This document shows, piece after piece, positions 25,847 through 35,062 of a stretch of DNA of 64,000 nt. Origin of the DNA: VXNE01 sp965261535. GTDB taxonomy: Bacteria; Pseudomonadota; Gammaproteobacteria; Pseudomonadales; Azotimanducaceae. Under the pieces are notes generated by a model that saw only the letters and a program-made list of their open reading frames with translations, was not told where the DNA came from and searched no databases. How positions within the stretch are numbered: the first letter of the stretch is position 1; each line of letters opens with the position of its first letter. The position numbers and the translations under genes were made by a program. The stretch lies in contig OZ253469.1 in assembly GCA_965261535.1 (NCBI GenBank), positions 992,001-1,056,000 on the forward strand. The letters run 5' to 3'.

Positions 25847-28800
25847 CTACGACGCCGACGAACCATCGCGGGGGCCATACGGCACTTCCGCGGGCGTTTC
25901 GCGAAAGTCCTCGCGAATGATTACCAGCGCCGGCACCAGGAACAGGATGACGACGCTCGCGAACACGATTCCCGTCGCCAGGCTTACCGCCATCGGAATC
26001 AGGAACTGCGCCTGGGTGCTCGTCTCGAACAGCATCGGGGTCAGACCGAGCGCGGTCGTTGCGGTCGTAAGGAAGATGGCGCGAAAACGCAGTCGCGTGG
26101 CGGCGACCACCGCCTCCATTGGCGGCGCTCCGGTCGACCGACGTAGTCTGTTATAGCGGTCGATCAGCACCAGCGAATCGTTAACCACGACGCCCGAGAG
26201 CGCCACCATGCCGAAGATCGATATGAACGACAGATCGTAGCCGAGGAGGAAATGGCCGACCAGCGCGCCCGCCGCGCCGAACGGTACCGCCGCCAGAATG
26301 ATGAACGGCTGCACGTAGCTTCGAAGCTGCGACGCCAGCAGGGCGAAGATCACCATGAGCGCCACGAGCATCAACTGCCCGAGAGCACTCAGATCCTGGG
26401 CTTGTTCGCTACCGATACCGGATTGGTTGATCTGCAGTCCCGGATAACGACCCAGGAGTTCCGGCAGGACATCGCGCTGAATCCCGGCGTTCACCTGGGT
26501 CGGTGTCGCCAACGCCGTTTCCACTTCCCCGGAAACTGTGACGACGCGCAGGCCGTTGACCCGGTCGATGGAAGAGTAGCCGCGCGACTCGCTGACGCGC
26601 GCCACCGCGGAAAGCGGCGCTTCGGCACCGTCCGCCAGGCGTATGCGCACGTTGAAAAAGTCCTGAGCGCTCTGCCGCTGATCCAGCGGATAGCGCACCA
26701 TGACCTTGAGTTCCTGGCGACCCCGCTGAATGCGCTGGACCTCGGCACCGAAGAAGTTGCCGCGCAGTTGCCGCGCGATGTCGGCTTGCGTGAGTCCCGC
26801 CGCCTCACCGGCCGGCGTCAGTTCGATGTCGTACTGCCGCTTGCCCAGGTTGTCGGAGTCCTGTATTTCGTAAATCGACGGATACCCCCGATAGGCGTCC
26901 TTGAGATCCGCCACCGCCGCCTCGAGGGTCGCGTCGTCCTGGTGCGCCAGCTCGTATTCGACATCCGCCCCGGCGGGGCCGACAAACTCCGCCGCAAAGG
27001 TCAACCGTTCGGCCCCCGGCACGTCACCCACCTTCGCGCGCCAGAGGCGTTCCAGTTCCGTCGCCGCCAACGTGCGCAGCGGTTCGCGATGCAATTGCAC
27101 CTGCACCGCGGCGACGTGGCTCGCAATCTGCATCTCGCCGGTGCCGCCGGGTCCGGTAAACTCGCCCGGGCGCCCGCCCACTGTCACGCTCAACGCGCGC
27201 ACCGATGTCCCGCCCACATCCTCGTTGACAGCGTGCACGGCGGCGGCGATGTCCTCGGCAGCCGCCTTCGTCACCGCAAACGGCGTGCCCACGGGGAACT
27301 CGACGTCCGCCCGCATGTCATCCGATTCCAAAGTCGGAAAGAACAGGAACCTCACTGCCCCGCTCACCATCAGCGACGCCGCCACGGCGAGCAGCAGCAA
27401 CCCGCCCAGTAGCGTGATGTAGCGATGGCGGACCGCCCGTCGAATCGCGGGCACGAGCCGGTTGTCGCGAAAGCGTCGAACCGCGCCGGCCACGGCCGCC
27501 TGAAACCCATCGAGTGGCCAGCGGCTCCAGGCACCCGGATGCGCCAGGTGCGCCGGCAGGATCCAGAACGCCTCGATGAGCGACATGGTAAGCACGGTAA
27601 TCACCACCAGCGGCACCACGCCGAGGATCTGACCGAAAGTGCCGGTGACGAACGCCAGCGGCGCGAACGCGGCCATCGTCGTCAGCACGCCGATGAGCAC
27701 CGGACTCTGCACGCCGCGCGCACCGGCCACCGACGCTTGCGGTCCGACGTTGCCCTCCTCCCATTGCGAGGAGATGTTCTCGCCCACCACCACCGCGTCG
27801 TCGACGACGATGCCGATCACCATGATCAGGGCGAACAGGGACACCATGTTGATGTTCACTTCGAGGAAATCGAAGAACAGGAACGCGCCAAGGAACGAGA
27901 TCGGCACGCCCATCGCCACCCACAGCGCCAGCCGAAGGTCCAGCATGACGACCAGGAACAGGAACACCAGCGTGAAGCCGAGCATGCCGTTGCGCACCAA
28001 CAGGCTGATGCGATCCTTGAGAATCTCCGTCTGGTCCTCCCACACCCCCACGTCGATGCCGGCCGCCGGTCGATACTCGGCCAGGAGTACCTTGATGTCG
28101 TCCGCGATCACCAGCGCATCCTCGGCCTCGGATTTGCGCACCCGCACGAAAACGCTCTGCCGGCCGTTGTATTCGTGGATGAGATCGACATCGGCGAAGC
28201 CGTCGCGAATGGTCGCGACATCGCGCAGTCGGAGCACCGCTCCGCCCGGCGCCGCGCGGACGACGATATCCTCGAACTCCGCGCCCCGCTCCCGCTTGGC
28301 ATTGGTGCGCAACAGCAAGTCGCCACCCTGCGTACGAAGTTCGCCCGACGACAGGTTGAGCGACGCGCGACGCACCGCGTCGGCCACCTGTCCAATACTT
28401 AGACCGTAGCGGCGCAGCGCCTCTTCGCGCACCTCGATGGAAATCTCGTAGTCCCGGGCTCCGACCAGCGAGACAAGCGAGACGGATGGCAGGGCGAGCA
28501 GTTTCTCTTCCAGCAGTTCGGCGCCGCGTCTCAATTGAGCTTCCGGCAGCTCGGAAGACACCACCATGGTCATGACGTCGCTGATGGTCGCGGCACGCAC
28601 GACACTCGGCTGTTCCGCGTCCTCCGGCGGAAAATCCGCGATCCGCTGCACGGCGGCTTCGACATCGTCGCGCACGCGCGCCGCATCGACGAAATCCTTG
28701 AGTTCGACGGTCACCGTGCCAACGTTTTCGGAGGCCTTGGAAAGGATGCGCTCGACACCGTCTATGCCGAATACCGCTTCCTCCACACGTCGGGTAATGC

Positions 28801-29023
28801 CCTCCTCCACCTCCGTTGGCGTTGCGCCGGGATAGGAGACCCGAATGTTGATCACCTGCGGATCGATGGTCGGGAAAATCTGTGCTGTGAGGTCTGTGCC
28901 CGCGACGAACCCGCCGACGAGCATGAGCAGCATGATCAGGTTCGCCGCGACGGTGTTGTTCGCGAACCACTCGATCAATCCGCCGCCCCGCGGCGCGGCC
29001 CCGCCGGCCGGAACGTCGCTCAA
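25847..29023 (-). CDS. RND efflux pump permease
   Basis: This is a 1058-residue inner-membrane RND transporter. TM1 (FANNTVAANLIMLLMLVGGF) is followed by a first periplasmic porter domain with SYPGATPTEVEEGITRRVEEA, then the TM2-TM6 block with FALIMVIGIVVDDAVVVGE, the conserved proton-relay acidic pair of TM4. The second half repeats the plan, ending ALSGVVVNDSLVLIDRYNR and TALGLTPMLFETSTQ. Length and two-fold symmetry are canonical for the HAE1/AcrB-like group. The start appears to be TTG at 29023. Its adaptor is encoded 1.4 kb downstream beyond an opposite-strand gene; no outer-membrane channel gene is nearby. Confidence 0.93.
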   Translation of the reverse strand: MSDVPAGGAAPRGGGLIEWFANNTVAANLIMLLMLVGGFVAGTDLTAQIFPTIDPQVINIRVSYPGATPTEVEEGITRRVEEAVFGIDGVERILSKASENVGTVTVELKDFVDAARVRDDVEAAVQRIADFPPEDAEQPSVVRAATISDVMTMVVSSELPEAQLRRGAELLEEKLLALPSVSLVSLVGARDYEISIEVREEALRRYGLSIGQVADAVRRASLNLSSGELRTQGGDLLLRTNAKRERGAEFEDIVVRAAPGGAVLRLRDVATIRDGFADVDLIHEYNGRQSVFVRVRKSEAEDALVIADDIKVLLAEYRPAAGIDVGVWEDQTEILKDRISLLVRNGMLGFTLVFLFLVVMLDLRLALWVAMGVPISFLGAFLFFDFLEVNINMVSLFALIMVIGIVVDDAVVVGENISSQWEEGNVGPQASVAGARGVQSPVLIGVLTTMAAFAPLAFVTGTFGQILGVVPLVVITVLTMSLIEAFWILPAHLAHPGAWSRWPLDGFQAAVAGAVRRFRDNRLVPAIRRAVRHRYITLLGGLLLLAVAASLMVSGAVRFLFFPTLESDDMRADVEFPVGTPFAVTKAAAEDIAAAVHAVNEDVGGTSVRALSVTVGGRPGEFTGPGGTGEMQIASHVAAVQVQLHREPLRTLAATELERLWRAKVGDVPGAERLTFAAEFVGPAGADVEYELAHQDDATLEAAVADLKDAYRGYPSIYEIQDSDNLGKRQYDIELTPAGEAAGLTQADIARQLRGNFFGAEVQRIQRGRQELKVMVRYPLDQRQSAQDFFNVRIRLADGAEAPLSAVARVSESRGYSSIDRVNGLRVVTVSGEVETALATPTQVNAGIQRDVLPELLGRYPGLQINQSGIGSEQAQDLSALGQLMLVALMVIFALLASQLRSYVQPFIILAAVPFGAAGALVGHFLLGYDLSFISIFGMVALSGVVVNDSLVLIDRYNRLRRSTGAPPMEAVVAATRLRFRAIFLTTATTALGLTPMLFETSTQAQFLIPMAVSLATGIVFASVVILFLVPALVIIREDFRETPAEVPYGPRDGSSAS

Positions 29024-29186
29024 GAGTCCATCCTCGCGAACAAGCGATTGCGGGCGCGGACCGCGGCGCCGCCCGACCGTTCGCCAGCCCGGTTTCGAAA
29101 CAAGCTCATCCGCTGTTCGCGCCGACCACCAAACAAGGCGCGGATTATGAACAGTCTGTTTCGACCTGTCGCCCGCCTAGCGCCTA

Positions 29187-29975
29187 CTACTCTCGCTCCA
29201 TGCGCTCCATTTGCTTCGTATCGGCGAGGTCCGTCTGCGAACAGGCATTCGAGCGCGAATCCATCGCTTGGTCGACAATCGATGCCTCCACCAGCCTGAG
29301 CTGACGTCGCAATGCCGCGGGCATGGTGACTGTCTGCGGCACGCGGCGACCGTGGCGCTCGACAATATCGAAACGCGCGGGCGACACTGTCCCTTCCTTG
29401 CCGTCGTCGTCAAGGACGTCGTAGTCACACCGTTCGTCGCCGGCGTCGTCCACCGCGCGTTCCCGCAACACCATCGCGTAGCTCTTGCGCCCGTTGTTCA
29501 GGACCGGTTCGGCGTCGCAACGCGCGGTCACCCAAAAGAAGGACATGAAATCAACGCCGTCGGGCGCCGGTTGCTCCTCCTGCGTCTCGCCGTCTCGCTC
29601 CTGGCGCAGCATGCCCCGGGCGATATGGACTAGCCGGTCTTTGTTCCGCGCGCGTTCATGCATGCGAAACGTTTCCGGTACTGCGCGCGCGTCCTCGATA
29701 CGGCCACCGACGTCGAAACGCGCTTCCCACGGCACCATGCGAGCCCAGACGTCGGTCGTATGCATGCGCCCGCAGACGCGATATCGACCGTCGCCCGTTT
29801 CGGCGCGAATACGCGCGGCACCGACGCGAACACCCCGAATGAACACCTTGTATTCGAGTTCAAGGGTCAGCACGTCCGGCGGCGTTGCCAAGCCCAGCGG
29901 GGCGGGGAGCAGCATCGCGGCAGCGGCCAGGCATATCAGTCCCCGCCGCAAAGCCTGTGACGCGGGCTCACGCAT
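29187..29975 (-). CDS. DUF3108 domain periplasmic protein
   Basis: This 262-residue protein has a signal peptide (RRGLICLAAAAMLLPAPLGLA) followed by a beta-rich DUF3108 domain: LELEYKVFIRGVRVGAARI, YRVCGRMHTTDVWARMVPWEA and FDIVERHGRRVPQTVTMPA. DUF3108 proteins are envelope proteins of unknown function with a lipocalin-like repeat of strands. ATG 29975 starts the signal peptide properly; the frame continues 42 residues upstream without signal features. It is divergent from the TPR/TonB-C gene, whose ATG is 41 bases away, so the two probably share a control region. It follows the RND permease gene on the same strand after a 163-base gap. Confidence 0.78.
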   Translation of the reverse strand: MREPASQALRRGLICLAAAAMLLPAPLGLATPPDVLTLELEYKVFIRGVRVGAARIRAETGDGRYRVCGRMHTTDVWARMVPWEARFDVGGRIEDARAVPETFRMHERARNKDRLVHIARGMLRQERDGETQEEQPAPDGVDFMSFFWVTARCDAEPVLNNGRKSYAMVLRERAVDDAGDERCDYDVLDDDGKEGTVSPARFDIVERHGRRVPQTVTMPAALRRQLRLVEASIVDQAMDSRSNACSQTDLADTKQMERMERE

Positions 29976-30015
29976 TGGATATGCTCGGCGTATGCAATTG
30001 CGCGGGGGAGTTCTC

Positions 30016-31206
30016 ATGTCCAATCCGTTGAAAACGCTCACGACAGGCGCACTGGCGGTGTTCGTCCTGTCTTGCGCGTCGACCACCAGCGCCGACGACA
30101 AAGCCGAATTTCAACGCGCATACCAACAATACAAACAGCACATGGAAACAAAGGAGACCTCCGACGCCCTGGACGCCGCCGCACAAGCCTACACGCTGGG
30201 TTCGAAGCTGTTTGGGAAAAAAAGCGTCAACACCGCCAACCTTGCCGTCAACTATGCAGTCTTGCTGAACAACTCTGGCGATTACAAACAATCCGGAAAG
30301 GTATTGCGAGGGACGCTGGCCGTCCTGGAGGACCAGTACGGCGATGAGGCCCTCGAGCTGGTGCCAGTCCTGGTCGAGCTTGGCCGAGTGAAGTTCGATC
30401 CCCGCAGGCCCAGGGAAGCGCTCGAATATTTCAGCCGCGCGTCCTGGCTGGCCGACAACCACGAGAACAAGCTATATCGCGCCGAGCAATGCTTCGCTAT
30501 CGCGCGGGAATTGCTGCAACGCGGGGGAGTCCAGTTCGCCGAGCAATATATCCAGAGCGCCCATACGATCTACGCGGAGGAACTGCAGGAGAACGATTTG
30601 CGGCTCGGGCTCTCGTCCTTCCACATGGCCATGTGGGCATTGGGCAGGCGACAGATTGATAAGGCCGCCGAATACTTCAACGGCTCCCTGACCGCGTTCA
30701 AGACGGACGATGATCCAATGCGGGAGATGGAGAGGACCATCCGACAACGCCTGGTCGGGTTGTACGAGAACATGGAACAGCCCGATCGCGCGACCGAACA
30801 TTGCCATGCCCTCGGCGCGCGCCAGCAGTGGTCGTTGCCGCCCACGCCGGTCTACAAGGCAAGACCGGTATTTTCCCAGGAAGCCATAGACGACGAGCTG
30901 TCGGGCGAAGTGGCGCTGATCTTCATGATCGACGAGCAGGGCTATGTGCGGGATGCAACCGTCACCCGTTCCTCCGAGGAAGCGTTCAATGACGTCGCGA
31001 TCACCATGATACGGAAGTACCGCTACGCCCCGAGATTCGAAGGGGGAAAGCCCGTCGCCACCGATGGCGTCGAATACGTCGCCACGCTAAGCGCCGAGGC
31101 GCCAGAGGCGAGACCGCAACGTCGAGGGCGCCGCGCGCGCCGGGGCGACACTCCAGGTGGTCGCGAGCCTCGGCAACGCGACTATCCGGGCGGCGTCGAC
31201 GACTAG
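30016..31206 (+). CDS. TPR lipoprotein with C-terminal TonB-like domain
   Basis: This 396-residue exported protein begins MSNPLKTLTTGALAVFVLSC, a signal peptide with a likely lipobox Cys. It continues with several tetratricopeptide-like helical pairs (about 40-270, e.g. NTANLAVNYAVLLNNSGDY, ALEYFSRASWL, KAAEYFNGSLTAF). The C-terminal TonB fold (about 290-365) shows LSGEVALIFMIDEQGYVRDA and AITMIRKYRYAPRFEGGK. The tail is Arg/Gly rich. ATG 30016 has GGGGGAG 7 bases upstream; ATG 29992 is an alternative. It lacks the TM helix and Pro-rich spacer of true TonB, so it is more likely a periplasmic scaffold than an energy transducer. Confidence 0.75.
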   Translation: MSNPLKTLTTGALAVFVLSCASTTSADDKAEFQRAYQQYKQHMETKETSDALDAAAQAYTLGSKLFGKKSVNTANLAVNYAVLLNNSGDYKQSGKVLRGTLAVLEDQYGDEALELVPVLVELGRVKFDPRRPREALEYFSRASWLADNHENKLYRAEQCFAIARELLQRGGVQFAEQYIQSAHTIYAEELQENDLRLGLSSFHMAMWALGRRQIDKAAEYFNGSLTAFKTDDDPMREMERTIRQRLVGLYENMEQPDRATEHCHALGARQQWSLPPTPVYKARPVFSQEAIDDELSGEVALIFMIDEQGYVRDATVTRSSEEAFNDVAITMIRKYRYAPRFEGGKPVATDGVEYVATLSAEAPEARPQRRGRRARRGDTPGGREPRQRDYPGGVDD

Positions 31207-32144
31207 CCGTCGTCTTCCGTAGCTGCGGGAGCGCTCCCCTCGGCGTCGTTCTCGGCCTCCGCCGTGTCGACGGCCAGGTCGTCAAGTGACACATCAAACT
31301 GTTCCGCGATGTAGGAGGAAATACCGAAAGTGCCTTCGAAGCGGTTCGATGTCGCCGCGTAGTCGTCGTCTTCCAGGGCGAACAACGACAGTTCGTGAGA
31401 CCCGGCGCCGTCCGCCACGGTAAGACGCACATTCGGTTCCGGCGGAAGCTCCGCATCGACGAGGTCGAGCACATTCAGTCTCCGAATACGGTCGATGAAC
31501 GTGTTCGTTTCGTCCTGGTCGAGTTCGACGCCGTCGGTTGTCCAACCCCCATCCGTCGATGTCAGCGTCCACTCGCCTTCCGCCGACCTGCGCGTGACGG
31601 ATTGCACTTCTCCGTCGGGTTGCAGCAGCGACTTTTGCAACCAGTCGGATTGCTTCGTGCCCGCTTCGTAATTGGAGAACGTGATCGCATAGACCGGCCC
31701 GCCGGCTGCATGGCGCGCATGCACCTTGCCGAAAGTGGGCGACGTGCCAAGATATATGTCCGCCAGGGTCTCCTCGCCGGCGCCTATCTGCACGTGGCGC
31801 TGGTGTTCTTCTTCGACGACCTCGAACCGTTTCATGGCCGACTCGCTGGTGGCCACTGGCCAGCCCGCCGCCGCATCGGACAGTTTCTGCAGGACCCCGT
31901 CGATCTTGCCGGCGTCGGAGGGCAAGCCGTTCGGCGAGCCGTTCGCTAGCCGCCATTCGCCGTCCGCGCGGGCAACCGTTACCGTGCTTTCGGCGTCCGA
32001 GATGGTCAACGTGTCTACGCTCGACGAGTCGAAACTGAGGAATACGGGCGGAGCATCCCCCGGGCGCGACTGCAAGCCCCAGACCACGGCGACGACGATC
32101 AGTTGCGCGAGCAGGATAACTCCCAGGATCGTTTGCCTGTTCAT
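31203..32144 (-). CDS. DUF4340 domain protein
   Basis: This is a 313-residue protein with one N-terminal membrane anchor (ILGVILLAQLIVVAVVWGL) and a periplasmic beta-rich DUF4340 part: FDSSSVDTLTISDAES, EWRLANGSPNGLPSDAGKIDGVLQKL, VHARHAAGGPVYAI and a Glu/Asp-rich tail. DUF4340 proteins regularly follow GldG-like ABC components, and here the ATG overlaps the GldFG stop (ATGA). The function is unknown; it is presumably an accessory subunit of the transporter. Its 3' end overlaps the convergent TPR/TonB-C gene by 4 bases. Confidence 0.85.
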   Translation of the reverse strand: MNRQTILGVILLAQLIVVAVVWGLQSRPGDAPPVFLSFDSSSVDTLTISDAESTVTVARADGEWRLANGSPNGLPSDAGKIDGVLQKLSDAAAGWPVATSESAMKRFEVVEEEHQRHVQIGAGEETLADIYLGTSPTFGKVHARHAAGGPVYAITFSNYEAGTKQSDWLQKSLLQPDGEVQSVTRRSAEGEWTLTSTDGGWTTDGVELDQDETNTFIDRIRRLNVLDLVDAELPPEPNVRLTVADGAGSHELSLFALEDDDYAATSNRFEGTFGISSYIAEQFDVSLDDLAVDTAEAENDAEGSAPAATEDDG

Positions 32145-35062
32145 GCCGCCTCCTCCAGCCACGCCGCTTGCTGGCGCCGTCGCCGCGCGCGCCACGCGAA
32201 ATGCAGAACAAACGCGCCGAACACGGCCAACACCGCGACAGCGTAGTTCGCATATTCCCAAACGCGCTGTTCGTTCTCGTCCATCGGCGGCAGCGTACGG
32301 TTGAAGTGACCACGGCCACGGATCGTCAGGAGGGCCTGGTCCTCCACCGCCCAGTCGACGAGATTGGCGATGAACTGGACCGAGTTCGCATAGCGCGTCC
32401 CGTCGGCCGCCCCGATCATGCCGAGGGTCTGATCGGCGATGAATGAACTCGACCCGATCACGATCAGCCGGGCCGACTCCGGCGACCGTTCGATCACGCT
32501 CGTCACCGCACCGATGTCATCTTCCGCCTTCTCGTCTTCGTCGCCCGCCCCGGCCTGGTCATCGTCGGCCGGGTCTTCTTCTATCTCTTCGGCGAGCAGC
32601 GGCGACTCTTCGAAGAACGAGTCGAAACGTCCTTCGATCATCCCCGCCAACGTCACGACCCCGACGTCCGGGCTCGGGGCGAACGGCGTTTCCGCGTTTT
32701 CTCCCATATTTGGCATCACGTCCGTCGACGTGGAACGCCACGCCGCGGGGGAGCTTTTGAGCAGCGTGGTGACGGCGCGACCTGCGTTCGCCTGGGCGTC
32801 GACGTCCACCGGCGAGCCCCAGGCGAATGTCAGTTGCGGCAGTTCGGCGGTGGGCATGAACTCCTGATTCAGGCCCTCTTCGCGCACGTCCACGAAATAT
32901 GGATAGTCCAGCATCGCGAGCTGCTGGAAGCTGAAACCTCCCACCTGTCGCCGCACCGGCACCGGGAAAGCCGAGTTCGCGGCATCCATGACGAAGGACT
33001 TGTCGATCGCGACGCCGTGATGCGCGAGCCAGTCGTCCAGACCGGTGTTTTTCGACATCGCCATGAGCGATTGTCCGCTCAGGCGCACTTCGTATGCGCC
33101 GGCCGCGACAACGACCGTGCCCCCGCGCATGAGAAACTGGTCGATCGCGAAGACTTCCTTCGCCCCGAGCGCGCCGGGGTCCACCACCACCAGCACGCTC
33201 GCGCCGGTCCCGAGTTCACCTGAATCCAGACTGTCCGTGGTGACATCGAAATCCACGGCCAGGAAACTGCGCAGACTTTCGAACTGATCGCCCGGCGGAA
33301 CCGGCATCTGTTGCTGCATGTACGGATTCGGCGCCGGCGGCAGGTGCAGCGCGACCTTCTTCAGCAATCCCTCGGCAAAGCGTTTCAATCCCTCCGTGAG
33401 GCCACGCTTCAAGCCGTCCGCGTCAAGCGATTCCGGTATGGGTATCTGCACCACGGTTTCGCCGTCGGAAAGCGTCAGGTAGTAGAAGAAGGTGTTGCGA
33501 TCGAAAAAGCTCGCCGCCATGGGCGTAAAGCCGAACCGCTCGGCGATCTCGGTCGCGAGCGCGCCGTCGCCGGCATCCGGGTCGCGAATCGAGGACGTGA
33601 GCTTCCCGCCCGACTCGGCGATCAACTCGTCGAGCACGACCGCGAGTTCGCCCTTGAAATCCACCAGCGCAGCGGGAAGCCGTTCGTCCGCGGAGATGTA
33701 TCCGGTAAACGCAACGGGATCGACAATGGCGTCGAACACCTCGCCCCCGCCCCGAAAACCGTACACCACTTTCTTGATGGCGCGCGTGATGTCGTATTCG
33801 GGGTTGCGCAATCGAACGTCAATATCGGCTTCGCCGGTCACCTTCACTTCGATAAGGTCGCGAAAGTCCAGAACCTCGTACTCGTCGCCGTACTGGACCA
33901 GCACGTCGAAGTACGAACTCACGAGACTGGATTGGTAGCGGTCGGCAACCTGGAACGGGACCGGCCGGATGCCGTACTTGGAGTTCGCCTCGTCCTCCAG
34001 TTCGGGCGCGGTGGCGGGATCGACCAATTCGAGCCGCAGGCGACCGTCCGCGGCGAGTTCGTATTCCGTCAGCAGATCACGCATGTCGGGCACCAGCGGC
34101 GCCAGCAGGGGATGCGTCTTGGCGCTGAAATAGCCGCGCACCAGCAGCGGTTCGCGAAGCTGCGACAGGTAGGATCGAGTGGCTTCGGAAATCGAGAATT
34201 GTCTGCCTTCCGTGACATCCAGCCGCAACGCGATATTTCCCGACAGCCCCGCCAGCCAGAAGTTGGCGACGATGAAATTGAGCACGACCAGCGCGGTCAG
34301 GCGCTGGGCGTTTCGGTGCCGTCCCTCCGGTCCGTCGCCCGCCCAGCCGTAGCTTTCGATGGCGTAGACATTCAACGCCAGAAAGACGCCGACGATCGAT
34401 ACGTAGTAGTAGAGGTCGCGCAGGTCGAGGACCCCTCGCGTGATGGACTCGAAATGTGAACCCGCGCCCAGGGCGCGCAACACGTCGCCGACTTCGTTGT
34501 CGAACAACTCGGCGATGAAAGGGCTTCCTATCAGGTAGAACGCGCCGCAAGAGAAGGTGGCGAGAATCAGCGCGACAATCTGGTTATCGGTCTTCGCGCT
34601 GACATACAGGCCGATGGAGAGATACGCCGCGCCAAGCAGCAGCGCCGCGACATAGCCGGCGAACACCGGACCCCAGTCCAGGTTTCCGATGACCGCGACC
34701 GTGATGGCCAGCGGCAGGGTGAAGGCCAAAGCCACCGCCAACAACGCCCAGCAGGCGAGGAATTTCCCGGCGGCGAACTGCCATGCGCTCGCCGGCACTG
34801 TGACCACGAACTCCAGTGTCCCGATGCGGCGCTCGTCGCTCCACATGCGCATGGTCAGCGCGGCCGCCAGAAACACCAGCAGGATCGGCAACCACTCGAA
34901 CATCGGGCGCACGTCCGCGATGTTGCGCGCAAAAAACGCCTCGCCCCAAAAGAAGACGAACAGGGTCACGCCCAGGTAGGCGAGCAGGAACAGGTAGCCG
35001 ATGGGCGAACCGAAAAAGAGCGCGAGTTCCTTGCGGACGATGGCACCGACAGTGTCAAACAT
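32141..35062 (-). CDS. Fused ABC-2 permease and GldG-type auxiliary protein
   Basis: This 973-residue protein joins two parts normally encoded separately. Residues 1-250 form an ABC-2/GldF-like permease with about six TM helices (FGSPIGYLFLLAYLGVTLFVF; MFEWLPILLVFLAAALTMRMWSDERRIGTLE). A further TM near 285-305 leads into a large periplasmic GldG/ABC_transp_aux domain (LRLDVTEGRQFSISEATRSYL, ..VKVTGEADIDVRLRNPEYDITRAIKK..). An acidic linker (EEIEEDPADDDQAGAGDEDE) and a last C-terminal TM follow. ATG 35062 starts the permease; the frame upstream lies inside the ATPase gene. It forms an exporter with the adjacent ATPase; the substrate is unknown and no gliding genes are seen. Confidence 0.88.
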   Translation of the reverse strand: MFDTVGAIVRKELALFFGSPIGYLFLLAYLGVTLFVFFWGEAFFARNIADVRPMFEWLPILLVFLAAALTMRMWSDERRIGTLEFVVTVPASAWQFAAGKFLACWALLAVALAFTLPLAITVAVIGNLDWGPVFAGYVAALLLGAAYLSIGLYVSAKTDNQIVALILATFSCGAFYLIGSPFIAELFDNEVGDVLRALGAGSHFESITRGVLDLRDLYYYVSIVGVFLALNVYAIESYGWAGDGPEGRHRNAQRLTALVVLNFIVANFWLAGLSGNIALRLDVTEGRQFSISEATRSYLSQLREPLLVRGYFSAKTHPLLAPLVPDMRDLLTEYELAADGRLRLELVDPATAPELEDEANSKYGIRPVPFQVADRYQSSLVSSYFDVLVQYGDEYEVLDFRDLIEVKVTGEADIDVRLRNPEYDITRAIKKVVYGFRGGGEVFDAIVDPVAFTGYISADERLPAALVDFKGELAVVLDELIAESGGKLTSSIRDPDAGDGALATEIAERFGFTPMAASFFDRNTFFYYLTLSDGETVVQIPIPESLDADGLKRGLTEGLKRFAEGLLKKVALHLPPAPNPYMQQQMPVPPGDQFESLRSFLAVDFDVTTDSLDSGELGTGASVLVVVDPGALGAKEVFAIDQFLMRGGTVVVAAGAYEVRLSGQSLMAMSKNTGLDDWLAHHGVAIDKSFVMDAANSAFPVPVRRQVGGFSFQQLAMLDYPYFVDVREEGLNQEFMPTAELPQLTFAWGSPVDVDAQANAGRAVTTLLKSSPAAWRSTSTDVMPNMGENAETPFAPSPDVGVVTLAGMIEGRFDSFFEESPLLAEEIEEDPADDDQAGAGDEDEKAEDDIGAVTSVIERSPESARLIVIGSSSFIADQTLGMIGAADGTRYANSVQFIANLVDWAVEDQALLTIRGRGHFNRTLPPMDENEQRVWEYANYAVAVLAVFGAFVLHFAWRARRRRQQAAWLEEAA

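Noticed and set aside
27318..28970. A 550-residue open frame within the RND permease gene, same strand but another frame
   Set aside because: It is an Arg/Gly-rich shadow of GC-rich coding sequence; the RND motifs are all in the other frame.
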